This document shows positions 47,039-59,474 of a DNA stretch of 64,000 nt, piece after piece. How positions within the stretch are numbered: the first letter of the stretch is position 1; each line of letters starts with the position of its first letter. Made by a program: the position numbers and the translations under genes. The notes beneath the pieces are model-generated. The model was not told where the DNA came from. It worked only from the letters and a program-made list of their open reading frames with translations, and ran no database searches. Origin of the DNA: Rhizoclosmatium globosum (taxonomy: Eukaryota; Chytridiomycota; Chytridiomycetes; Chytridiales; Chytriomycetaceae); NCBI GenBank assembly GCA_002104985.1, contig MCGO01000069.1, positions 155,925 to 219,924 on the forward strand, in the 5' to 3' direction.

Positions 47039-48543
47039 TTAAACAACCTCATCCCTCACAACAGCCTCCTCTGCAGCACCCACAAACCATTCACTCTGCA
47101 ACTGCACAACCCGACTCATCTTTCTTTGTTGTTGCTGTTGAACCGCGGGAACCGGAATCGTAGGCGACCCAAGGAGTAACTCGTCACACGTCGTGAACCT
47201 GCTGCGGCTGCTAACGTCATTGAATCGATTGAATCGACGGATACAGCGCTTGATGATGTGGAGACGCCGCCTCCGAATGCGAGGGACGCGCGACGGGAGA
47301 TTATGTTTGAGAGTGACATTTTGCGGAAGTTGTGTGGTGGTGTTGGGTTACGGGGGAGAGGAGGATGTGGTGGTTGTTGTATGTGAGGGGGGAGGAAGGG
47401 GGTAGGATTGAGAGGGATGTTGCTGTTGTTGTTGTTGTTGGTTGTGGAGATGCCAAGAGTTTCGCGAGGGGGATTGATGTTGCAGTTGTTGTTGTGGACG
47501 AGGCAGTGGTCATTGTGGAATTTGATTGGGATGGAGATGTTTGGGAATCTTTTGGGGGTGTTTCAGGCTGTTGTTGGAGGAGGAAGAGAGCATCCAAAAC
47601 AGACATTTTGCGTTGATGTGTGCGGAATGTTTCCGGCGTTGCTGTTGCTGGTGGTGGCATGAAGGAAGTAGTATCCGGCTGGGGTTTTACGAGTGGGGAG
47701 AGTTGGGAAGCAGCGGCAAGCATTTGTGCAGCTGCTTCATTAAATTGTTGCTGTTGTTGCTTTAAATAGTCTGGATGTGGGTTTCGGAGTAGCGAGTATT
47801 CTGGACGTGGGTTCACAAGACCTGCTGAGAAGAAGGGTGCCATAGATGTGGCTGCAATTCCAAAACTTGAGTCTTCCAGGTTGTGATGTGGGTGGGAAGG
47901 GACTGTGGTGCGATGCAATGAGTATTCTGGACGAGGCATAATATGGCACTGTGAACAAGTGCAGTTGTCTGGATGTGTAATATTGAATGGAGCGAATCGA
48001 TGGTGGCTGCTTGTGGTTGATGGAGGAGAGGCCACGACATCGTATTGATAGGTAGACAAGAAAGAGCCAGGAGTATACTGCTGCTCCACTTGTTCTTGTT
48101 GGTGCTGTTGCTGATGAAGGGGAGTCACTGGCGTCGCAGATCTAGTTGAGCTTCGTTTGACAGCAGCTTTCTCAGCTTTCCCCTTCTTCTGATGCAACCG
48201 CATGTGCCGCAACAATTCATCATTTCGGCCAAATCGCTTCTCACAAACTCCGCATCCAAACGGCTTTTCTCCAGTGTGGATTCTGATGTGGTTTGCATTT
48301 GGATTAGTCAACCAGTGATTCCCCTCAAAGACACCTCCACAATACCTTTGATGTCTCTGCAAGTGTTCCATGCGCAGGAATCCTGGTGGCGCAAGAGGGG
48401 CAGGGTTAGACCAGGCTGCATACGAAGATTACTGTGGACTCACCCTTCTTGCACACATTACAGACAAACGGCCGTTCTCGCTCGGCAGCGCTAGAGCCTG
48501 CATCCATCTTTGAGTCAATGTATTCATCCATCTCACGTGTCAT
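47039..48543 (-). CDS. C2H2-type zinc-finger transcription factor
   Basis: Exon 1 (48444-48543) starts [18 protein letters not shown] and ends FVCNVCKKG; after a 61-bp intron exon 2 begins at 48382. Finger one is [21 protein letters not shown] (last ligand Cys). Finger two is [21 protein letters not shown], joined by the linker HTGEKPF. The rest is Gln-, Thr- and Pro-rich low complexity, with [18 protein letters not shown] repeats. The frame stops at 47301, but coding-like sequence continues in other frames ([17 protein letters not shown], then [15 protein letters not shown] and [18 protein letters not shown]) to a stop at 47039. One or more missing bases are therefore likely. The target genes are unknown. 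Confidence 0.78.
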
Positions 48544-48915
48544 GCGGGGCTATAACGGGCTTGGCAGAATGAACGTGGGGATTGTGGAGACAGTCTGGGG
48601 AGACGAAAAAGAAGAAACCCCGAAACGAAAATTTGAGAAGATCGGAATATTCTGTGCAAGAACATTACATGGTACGTTGCTTAACGGGCTCCGAGCTTGA
48701 TACGAATGGTAGGATGATGGAGGGCGCTTCCTCTTTGCTCTTCTTTCTTTTGAAAACCATACCTGTTCTTGAGGGATCTTGCTCGCTTTCAAATACCACC
48801 AACTCTGAAACATAGATAATCTGGTACAAAGTCAAGAGGAGCAGAGGAGTATATCCCACGTATGTCAAGAATCTTGAACGTGCATATTGTGTATTTGTTT
48901 TCAGTAAACTAGCGC

Positions 48916-51011
48916 TCACGAGCTACCAAACCGCACACCCCTTGCAGAAAACACACTAAACACATTCCGTTTCGTCACATTCACATACACCCCCCTTCTC
49001 CACTCACACAAAACACCGACACCTAAAACAGATTGTTACAAAAACAGTCATTCCAACAAAGAAAAACTCACATTCTTCAAATGAAGCACACTCCCAACTC
49101 CAATCTCCTCCCCAACGTTCCCATCAAACACAGACCCATGGATCGTTCCACTCACTTGTCCAACAGGGTCCGTGAACACAACGGATGCGTCGTTGTCTGT
49201 TTGTTTCAGTTCTTTGATGAGAAGGACAAGGTCTGCGATTTTGTTTGGTTTCGTTGCAAAGTCGGGTGTTAGGAGAGTTGAGGTTGTTGCAAATGACTCT
49301 GTTTTTATGTTTTTAAGGAGACATATGGAAGGAGGGAGAGAGGGGGAGGAACGGACCGTATTCTTTGACGTATTGACGCATTCTGGTCCATGCGAGTTTT
49401 GTGAAATCTGAGTGTTGGTTGGCGGTGTTTGATTGGCCGCCGAAACTTGTGCGCCGGGGTTTTTCTGATGAAGAGTCTGTACGTGCTTTTTGGTGTGGTT
49501 TGGGGATGTGAGGGGGAGGAGTTGGCTTGATTCTGGGGATGTCAACTGTGGATGTGAATAAATGAGTGATAATATTCAAAGAGAGGGGAATCTCACGTCG
49601 GGTAATTCGCCTGCTGGTCCTGGAAGCCTTTTCCCTATTTCTTTTCTACTGTAGTTGTGCACGCAGGTTCTTCTTGTTGGTTTAGGGCTTCGTGGAAAGC
49701 TGTATCGATGTGTCGCTGAATAGCGGGTCAGAAACTTGACGGGTGAGTGTAGCATTTGAGGCTGCTTGTTGGGGTATTGATTTCTGTATTGATGCATTAG
49801 GTGAGGAAGTCTGTTTCGATTGGGGAGCAGAAAACATTGGTTTCGCGTTTGTCGTTATTGACGATGATGAAGAATATGGCTTCGGTGATGTGGTAGAGGT
49901 TGTTGTTTTTGTTGTTGGCTGGAATTGGAATTTAAGGAGTTTGTTTCGAGCATCAATTGTTTGATTTTGAAGTTGCGCTCCAGGTTGTAGTATGGCTGAC
50001 TGCCGTTTTGAATACTGCTGCGGAGAATTCACGCGATGTTGAGATGAAGAAGGAATTGTTTGTCTTTGAGGCGACTGAAGTAATGTAGTTTGTGATGAAA
50101 TATTAGACGGTTGTGGCATGGACGGTTTCGGTTGCAACTGATGGGGAGTGTCCTGGTGGGTTGAAGCCGAAGGAGCTGACTTTGTATACGATGATGCTCT
50201 GAGATTTCCAAAGAGCGGTTTCATGATGGGTTGTTGTTGTGGTTTCGAAGGAGGTTCGGACTGCTTCAAGGCCGAACTTGTTGACGAAACTGATGAATTC
50301 GATAAAGTGACTTGCTGAGGAGGAAATGAGTTTCGATAATTTGGTTTTGGAAGATGGCTGTTGGGTGGTAACGGTCCTTGGGAATTCGGCATCGCATTTT
50401 GAGAAGTATTTCGTGCTATTATAGGGGTTTGTATTGAAGGCTGGACAGGATGATTTTGTGATATTCCACGATTTGACAGTTTCGCAAAGAGCTTCTTAGG
50501 CTGTTGAGCAGTGGAGGACATGCTGCCCGTTCCCATGGACGGGGTTTTAGTAACCAAAGTCTGCGTGTTCAAGTTGATTTGATTCACTGATTGTTGATTT
50601 GAAGAGTTGTTTGATGAATATTGCGAAGCGATAGTGTCCACATCCAATCCAAAAAGCGAAGATTCGTCGAATCCGCCAAATTCATCATCGAATTCGTCAT
50701 CTTGTTTGCTTTGAGGCAGGTTATTCGGGGCGAGGAAAGAAGGTGCGTTTGAGTTGGGATTGCGATTGATTTGCGGTTGTTCTGTCTGAGAAAGTGCTTG
50801 GTTGGCACTCGGTCGAAGTGGATTTGCGAGTTGTTGTTGGTGAGGTTGTTTGTGGGTGGTTGAGTGTGATTGAGGAGGAGGCTGGTTGGATGGAAGCAAC
50901 GTGGGACTAGGCACGGCTGTTGAAGGGACTGAGGCTGTCTTGTTGCGGAGTCCCTTGGTCAAAGTGTAAGAAAAGAATGCTGAATTCACAGTGGAGTGTT
51001 ACCTTGAACAT
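48916..51011 (-). CDS. HROB: Homologous recombination OB-fold protein (HROB/MCM8IP-like)
   Basis: In animals HROB recruits the MCM8-MCM9 helicase in homologous recombination. Exon 1 (51003-51011) encodes MFK; after a 48-bp intron exon 2 (from 50954) is long and low in complexity (Gln/Ser/Pro-rich), with an acidic patch DDEFDDEFGGFDESS. The diagnostic part is at the C-terminus: KRLPGPAGELPD, then KIADLVLLIKELKQTDNDAS, VVFTDPVGQVSGTIHG and GVGSVLHLKNVSVF, ending VYVNVTKRNVFSVFSARG. These match the conserved OB-fold region (DUF4539). Frames must be joined near 49695, 49640 and 48990 (a run of G), one base each. The assignment rests on motif order recalled from the family. Confidence 0.78.
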
Positions 51012-51389
51012 GCTCTGGCTTGAGTTACTTCTCCTTGTTTTTCGCTTTCTTCAAATCGTAAATGTCCGATTTACCAACCAATTCCCTCCAAACTAAAGAA
51101 TCAAGTAGCCCCACCCTCATTCATTCTTTCGCGCCTATTTAATTAGTATTACATTACTCTCAGCGAGAAATAACGCGCTTCAAATACATTTTCACGTGAC
51201 TTTGGGATTGTCCTCCAGAGATTGCCCAAATCCCTTGACAATTTTGCAACGCGAGAACTACGCCTCAATTCCCTTGCCCCTCCAGCTAGCTGCCGATCAA
51301 CCCCGTCAAATATCTGGAATCAAGGAAAACCTGCGTCTCATACAAACAACCTCTCTCTCTGTACCCCGCTCTAAACCCGCACTCCAGCA
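51012..51389. other. Divergent promoter region HROB / giant glycosyltransferase gene
   Basis: 378 bp between the HROB ATG and the ATG at 51390. It is AT-rich near HROB and contains pyrimidine-rich CTCTCTCTCTG close to the second start. No other feature is seen. Confidence 0.5.
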
Positions 51390-54300
51390 ATGAAGAGTAG
51401 GACACAGCAAGAAGAAGAAGAAAAACAGCCACTCATCTCAACTGAGGATCGGCATCAGGACTGTCCCGTCAAAACAACATCATGTCGCGACGCGTCGTCT
51501 TTATCATCAAAGTGTGTCTTTGGAAGGAAGTTGGCAATGATTGGTCTAGGATTGGCGGTCGTTGCAAGTGCTCTATGTTACATGACCGATTCAAATGGAA
51601 CACCCATCAGATATCAAGTAATGATACACGCTGCATCTATTACTATTGCAACACTAACCCTTCTTCTATTTTAAAAGCTATATAACTTCTATGACTCTAT
51701 ATTTGGGGGTAGGGATTTTCATTTTGCTTGCACACCTTCAGTCTTAACGCGTTTCTCTTGTAGGCTACGGAAGCGATAACCCAACATTTGCCTGTTCAGG
51801 GCACGGAATAAAAGTATATGGGGACAAATGTTTATGTGATCTTGGATATTCAGGCGAAGAATGTTCAGATGTATATCCAACAGGTACAACTCCAACCTGC
51901 ACCACTACAGTTGAACTAAAAAACAACAATCAAATAACAAAATAAGATGTCACGCCAAAGTCAGAATCAATTTGTCTTGTACTTGAGAGTTTTGGGTCTA
52001 TTGGGTCAACATTTGATGGAGTGGGTCAAGCAAACGCAGAGTTTGCTCTTTCAATTGCTAAAGTTGGTTATGCTGTTACTGTGTTATATACTGGAGCCGA
52101 AAGCGCGCACTTTTCAAATGTTGCAACATTATTTGCCAAACAGGGAGTCTTGGTGACAAGGTAACACTTTCAAGTCTTGTAACCTATATTCAACTATATT
52201 AATATTAAATCCGTCGCAAGGTTACCTCAAACTGGTGTGCAGTTTGGCGAAAACGCGATCGAATCAAAATCTTACTCTGTCTACCAATACTTACTTCGTT
52301 CAAGCAAAGAGTACAGTCACGTGTACTTCTCTGCTTCTTCAGGCGTCGGCTACTACACTCTCTTGGCTCAATCTCAGGGACTCTTCTGTTCTAACACAGT
52401 TTTCGTCAACAGTATGGACTCACTTCCCCTGGAACTCACAGCCAGACTCAACTCTGGCGATGCCGACACTATGATCGTTGACAAAGATACATTGAAACTC
52501 GATTACTTTATGAAGAAATCTGCTGAACTTGCCGTACGTCCCTCCCATCCCACCCCCTCCCACTATTTTTCCGAAAGATTGACATTCCAAAAATTCCTCT
52601 CCATTGTTCCCCTTTCAATCACACTCACAAACAAAACAAACAGGATATCAACATTATCTCGTCCAACATTCTCTTTGACCAAGTGATCGCCGCCAACTGG
52701 ACAATCAACAAGGAATCCACACACGTTCTTGCAAAACCACCACCCAAGATCTCTGTCCCCATCAGTGCTCTCACTGCATCCAACGCTATCAATGAACTCG
52801 TGTTTGTCGGTGAAATGACCAACGCCGGTGGACTCAAGGTATTCTGCGACGCGATCGACGCAATGATTTCCGACCTCAGCGCTGTGAAAGCCAAGATCAC
52901 GTTCCTTGGAACTCCTGGATTAATCAACGACATGAAATCGGATGAATACATTGAACTCAGGTCTTTGAACTGGGACGCTTATGAAGTCACCTGGAAAGTT
53001 GTTGTCGAAGATGACATGGAGAGCATGGCGAGATATTTGAATGGAAAGGGTCGCTTGGCGGTATACCCTGCCTTAAATGACGCTGTTGGTGCTTTCGGGC
53101 ATGCAATGATTCGCGCTAGAATTCCTATTCTTGTATCTGAGGAAAATGCTGTGAAGGAAATTCTTTCTGCTTCTGACAAGAGTCGAATGGTTGTTGCGGC
53201 AGATGGTGCAAGCTTTGCTGAGAAATTGAAGAGTATTCTGAGCGATTCAGGTATGTTTTAAATCGAGGGATTTCCAAAAACTGATCTTGTTTTTTTTTTG
53301 TAGTTGGCCTCCCAACTGCCAAGACCTTGAACCCAGTCACCATCTCCAACTGGCTTGAACTCTTTGAAACTAAGGTCCAAAAGAAATGTAACAGCAAGTT
53401 TGATGAACTCACTGACAAGCCACTTGTCTCTGTCGTTTTGGTCCACCACAACCGTCACCAACTCTTGAAACAAGCCATTAGCTCTCTCTACGCCCAAACC
53501 TACAAAAACTTTGAAGTAATTATCGTTGATGACGGATCTAGTGACCCTGTTTCCCTTTCCTACGTTCGTGAATTGTCGTGGAAATGGTGGGAACAGAAGG
53601 GATGGAAAGTCTTGTTCGAAACCAACAGATACTTGGGTGCCGCTCGTAACACTGGTGCGCGCGCTGCAGTTGGAAAATATGTGCTCTTTTTGGATGACGA
53701 TGACTACTCAAAGCCACACCACATTGAGACTTTGATCAAAGTCGCCATTAACACTGAAGCTGATGTTGTCACTGGAGGACACGATGTTTTCAACGGACGT
53801 CAAAGACCAAGCTTTGGAAACTCCAACTCTCGATACATTCCTATTGGTAACGCTATTCTTCCTGGTATGCTCCAGAACGTGTTTGGTGACTCTGCTATGA
53901 TGGTTCGACGTGACTACTTTGTTGACTTGGGTGGTTTCAGTGAAGACTATGGAGTTGGATTTGAAGACTACGAGTTCCTTGCCAGATCTGCCACTAAAAA
54001 CCACAATATCCAAGCTGTCCCTGAATCTCTCCACTGGTACAGACACCACGGAAAGACCATGTCTACCTCTACAAACTTGAAGGCTAACCAGCTTCGTATG
54101 CTCCGTCCTTACATTGAGGCCCACCCAACCGCATCTCTTCAGCAACGTGCTGTCTTTGACGAAGTCCAAAAACAATTCTTTGAGAAATACGGAGTTAAGT
54201 TCAACCAAAATCCATTTGGAAAGCGAGACAATGCTACCGTCGTTCCAATCACTCCATTGAACCCATAGTTGTATCTTGTGCGGCATACACTGATCAATCT

Positions 54301-57300
54301 GGTGCATCTGCTATCGGTATTTATGAACAAGAAGTCTGGGTCAACAGTGTCAAGTCCGCTTGCTGGAATATGGGAGCCAACTCTCCACCAGCTGGTGCAA
54401 ACTTCAGTTCCGTTTACGTCAACCAAGCTATCCAACCTGTTTACCCAGATGGATCTTCAGCTGGATACCCTATTGTCAACTTGTTGCCTTGTGTTCCACA
54501 ATACTCTGACGTATGGAACGTGGTTCGCGTGACTGTTAACCAAGGAACTCCATACAACTCGGTGAGTCTCATTATTTAGTTTATGTTACGTTAGATAGCT
54601 AAAATATCGCTTCGAATCAGTTCAAAACCTACGACCCTAAACTTGTAGTTGGTTCCCCATCATACGGATACTTCAACCGACCTCTGGTTCCACCTGGAAC
54701 GACTGTCAGCGGCCAATATTCCAGCAACCCTCCAGTTGTGCAACCAGCATGGAATGCGTAAGTTTGTTAATCGTTTTGGAAATTTTCTTAAAAGTTCTTT
54801 CATCAGAGGTCGTGCTGCTTACTTTATCGACTTTGGACCAATTTTGAGTGCAAACGCTTGGGACTACTCAGTGCCAGCTGGACAAATCGTTGATGTTGCG
54901 GGAGCTGGACCAGTCGCATCTGACGGCACCGTCTCTCCAACTAGCTTCTACACGTAAGTACCACGAAACATGAAATGCAGATGTTGACTTGTATGTTATA
55001 GTATCGGTCACATCGAGGTTGCTGGAATCACTCGATACCAAACCGGAGATTTCCGTATTGTGGGCGAATTCACATACCCCTACTTGCCAACTCCTGTTAT
55101 GAACCCACAAGGAAACAACCTACCGGAAATCTTGAACTGTCCATTTGCGGCTGCGGATTCTGCACCAACATTGCCAACATCACACAAGACCTTCTTGTTC
55201 GGAGTTCAACCCGAAATTGCCACCAAGACTTCAGCTGTTACTGTCGTACTTTGGGGAATGTCATTTACCTCATCTTCAGTTGTTTACGTCAACGGGGCTA
55301 TTTACACTGGAAAGGTCAACTTAATTAGCAGCCAATATTTGTCCATTGTCGTCGACTTCACTCAATTCTCTGGTGCATCTGGGTCCATTCCAATTTACGT
55401 GGATGACTCTATTCCCTACACTGTTCGATACTACCAAACTCCAGCAACTGTGAGTGGTTTGACTACAAGCACTTTGTACACAAGCACGGATATTCAGCCA
55501 ATCTCCATTACCGGACAAAACTTGCCACAACTTACCGGAGGATTCTGTGTCTTCAACGCCACCTCCAACGGAATTGCGACTCCCCTCTACGTCACAAGCT
55601 CAACAACTGCTTGGTGCAACCTTCCAAACTTGGGCACAAGTGGTGTCTACAACGTTAACGTTGTTTTCGCTGCATCCAAGTACAACGTTCCACAACTCAA
55701 CTTGGTGCAAGGAAACTACTACACTTACCCTCAACTGGCTTCCTCCGGCTCAACTACTGTGACTGTATTTGCGAAAGCTCCAAAGGCTATTGCTGCACAG
55801 TTCTCGAACAACGGAGCCAGTATTTTTGTTGACGTTGACACACCAGCCACTATCATTGATGTCAACCAATTTAACACTTACAACAAGATCGTTCTTGTTG
55901 ATGGAAGCATTCCTCTGCCTTGCTCTGCCATCTTCCAGACTGCTTATGACCCAACCACTACACCCGCAACTGGAAAACTTGGCAACAAAGCAAGCGACTG
56001 TCTCGTTCAACAGCTTACTGGTACCAGATTTAAGATTTCACTCCAGGCTCAGTTCACTGCATACGACAGTTGGGCCATTGTTCCAGGTCAAATGGTTAAG
56101 ATTCTTTCTGGAAGCTTGTGGGCTGCAGGACAAAACTTCGTCCAAGTATCTACAAGCAGTGTCACTGTTTCGCAACCTGCTGTCGTCCCGAACCCGATCG
56201 CTATTATCACTGCACCTGTTTTCATTCCATCTTGCCAAGGATTGATTCTTCCAATTGATTTGACTGCATCTTCTGGTTCTGCGGGCAGAAACTACACTGT
56301 TGCTTCAAGTCTCACCTTCACCTCTTCGATTCCAAACTGGAACTTGGCTCCAGCTTTGACCACATTCCTCGCCGGCTGTGTAGCTCAAATCAATCAGAAG
56401 GGGGTCTGTGCCGTTCCAATCAGTATGCTCTGGTCTCAAACTGGCCAGTACAACACTTATACTTTCACCTTGAGCTTGACAAACTATCTTGGTGGTGTTG
56501 GAACTCAATCGACGACTGTAAACTTTGGTTGGGACGCGACTACGCCATATGTGACTGTCACCAACGTACCAGAATCAAACGCGAAGATCAACCAGGTTCA
56601 GGTTTTGAAGGCCTTGGGTCAACCAGCTTGCGGAGTCACTACAAACATTCTTTATCAGTGGTCTGCAAACAGTGCAAGCTGTCCAGGATTGCCAAGCACT
56701 ATTCAAGTTGGAAGCCAGCTGGTAATCCAACCATTTACCCTACAACCAAAGACTACTTGTACCGTGACCCTTAACGTCCAATATGCTGGTCAACCAAACT
56801 GGCTCACAACTACTTCTTCGTTCACAACCGCTGGAGAGATTATTGGTGTGTCTGCCGGAAGCTCGAGAACTCTTGGTCAAACCCAGAGTGTAGTCGTTGA
56901 TGCAACCTTCTTCAGCGACGCATTCAACAATGCGTCTCCAGGACAGTACCAATGTGCTTGGTCATGTATCAACTCGCACGGCTTCTTGTGTGCTGCCGGT
57001 GTTTCCAAGTTGTTGACTGGATGTGCTGGAAACGTTTTGACTGGTCAAATCGCCGCTGACACGTACACTTTGAGCGTGGCTGTATTAGATGCAGTCACTG
57101 GAGTTGTAGCTCAAAGTAAATCATCATCGAAACTCACTATTGTTGGTGGTCAGTCAGTTCCAAGCGTAAAGATTGCTATTCCAAACGAATCTACATCTCC
57201 ATACTCCAACACGTTCGCTCTTAGTGCCGTTGTTGATGCCTCAACCGTCTCTGCTTTGTCAAACGTTAAATATTCATGGAGTTCATGTAACGACCCAAGG

Positions 57301-59183
57301 TACAGCTCCGTGAACTTTGCCAATGCAAACAACTTTATGAGTAACGCAACATCCGCTCAAATTCTCAAATTTACTCCTGGAGTTCTTTTGGGTGACACAA
57401 CTTACTGCGTTGCTGTTACAGTTCAAGATGGAGCCAGCACAGCTACTGCAAAAATTACGTTTGAAACCTACGAAGTACCATTTGGTGGATTCTGCTTCCT
57501 CCAGTCATCATCCATCACAGCTCTTAACCAACCACTGCAGTACAGTTGTCCATACTGGGCTGCGGATCCATCTGCACAACCATTGTCTTACAAATTCTTT
57601 GTCAAGACCAACTCGACTACTACTTGGACCCAGGTCGTTCCTACTGACCGATCTTCTTTGATGTCGTCGACATTCACAACGGGACAATACCAAATCCAAG
57701 TCGTTGTCTCGGATCAATACCAATCGTCCGTGTATGGAGTAGGAAATGCCTTCGCTGCCGCTAAGAACTTGCAAGCCAACGCCTACTCTACTGAATGCAC
57801 CACTAATGCTTGTGTCTTGCTGAAGCAGGCTAATGCTACCTGGATCCAAACTGGAAACTCAATTCTCGCTGCTCAAGCCATTGGATCCGCAGCTCTTGAC
57901 ATTGACGTTACTGCCCCAGATTTCCCACTCATCCTTGACCTTTTGACTCAGTTCACAAATGACACATACGTTGATACTGTATCGATTGGTCCCTTCCTCG
58001 CTAGTATCCTTCAAAAAGTTGCTGGAAAGGCGTATGCTTTGGACTCAAGTGTCATGCCTAAATATGTTGCCCTCGTTAACTCAGTCATCAACCAAATTTC
58101 TTCCAACGGATTGAAACAGTACCCACCAAACTGTGTCGATATTGCATCTGCTTCATCCTTGTTCCTCGTGTTGGACCAGACTTTGGGATCAAAGGCTTAT
58201 CAGAGCATTGTATCTGACGCCGACAGAGCCACAACTGTTGCAACATTTAACAACCTTTTGGACACACTTTCAACTTGTTTCGCCAGAACCAAGGCAGCTG
58301 AGGAATACCCCTTCAGCTTCTCTGCTGGATACATTACCCGCAAAATTGGAGTTGCCTTCACCGACAGCGACTCTACTTTCTGTGACTTCAAAATTGCAGC
58401 CAACGCGGCCAACACTGACGCCGATACTGTTTCATACAGTTGTGGTACGAAATCAGCCAACTCTTACCCACACGGAGACGACAGCCTTGGTCACTTCGAC
58501 TCCAGCATTACTGATTTGACCGTCTTCTCTGGCTCAACCGAAAAGGAAGTTCAAGTCACCTCAACAAACTTTAGCATCCCCTTTACACCAGATTTCCAAA
58601 CCACATACGGTATCACCGCCACATCCTACTCCAACACTGCGTGTACATTCTTCAACAAAACCACAACGAAATGGTCAACGGACGGATGCAAAGTTCTTGG
58701 TGCTACATCAACCGCTCTCCTTTGTACATGTAACCACTTGACAGACTTCCGAGCCTCAGCCTCAAGTGCAGGTGGCGTAGGAATGTCGATCGGAGCAATT
58801 ATTGGGTGTGTATTGGAGCCCTTGCACTTGTGGTTGTCACTGCTGGAAGCATCTACCACATCCGACGACAACAACAAGCAGAGAGTTCAGCAGCAGCGGG
58901 CGGCGGTAGCTTACTACCTACAACAACGCCGCCGCCGCTGGCACCTGTTCTGGATGCACCAATCACACAGCCGGTGCCAAGTGATTTGACAAGTGTTGTT
59001 AGTACATCGATGAAACCTCCACCGCCACAGACAAGTATTAATATGTTTGCGGGTGCGGCTGCGGGTGCAGCAACTGTAGCGGCGTTTGCGGTTGCGGCTG
59101 CAGTTGTGGAGACAGAGAGGCAGTTACCAAGTTATGCGAAACCGCCTTCCTATGAATATCATATGCAACGGTCGGGGCGGTAG
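51390..59183 (+). CDS. Giant membrane protein: EGF-like + GT4 + GT2 glycosyltransferases + REJ/GPS + TM
   Basis: Nine exons (51390-51617, 51764-51883, 51947-52160, 52221-52533, 52644-53250, 53304-54561, 54621-54757, 54807-54953, 55002-59183) encode about 2,400 residues. The order is: acidic cytosolic tail with EKQPLI (dileucine-type signal); membrane anchor LAMIGLGLAVVASALCYM; small EGF-like motif KCLCDLGYSGEEC; GT-B fold part (LESFGSIGSTFDGVGQANAE, ELVFVGEMTNAGGLKVFCD); GT2 domain (VIIVDDGSSDP, ENRYLGAARNTGARA-like block, FLDDDDYSKPHH, GFSEDYGVGFEDYEFLA); a long beta-rich, REJ-like ectodomain; a full GPS site ending LLCTCNHLTDF; a membrane helix IGALALVVVTAGSIYHI; and a Pro-rich tail. One missing base is inferred at each of three places: the 51617 donor, about 54254 (before a TAG) and 58803-58805. 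If the 54254 break is real, two genes would result, but no start or promoter for a second one is seen. Confidence 0.8.
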
Positions 59184-59474
59184 AGGCGCTGGGGGCTCTC
59201 TCTTATAACTATAACTTGTACTTTTCTCAACCTTTTCCACATCTCTCGTCTTGTACACTACTACCACACCACCCAAGTTTTTTAACGTCAACTTAGAACC
59301 CCATTATAGTATTATAGTCGTTGTGTTTTTTTGTTTCTTTTTTTTAACCCTTCCTCTATATTATAACAGTTTTTATAAAAGGCTTTGATTGGAGGGACCT
59401 CAATAAATAGTAAATTAAAAGTAAATATTATATATATGAGCGCAGATTTATTATTTTGTGTAAGATTCGAGACT

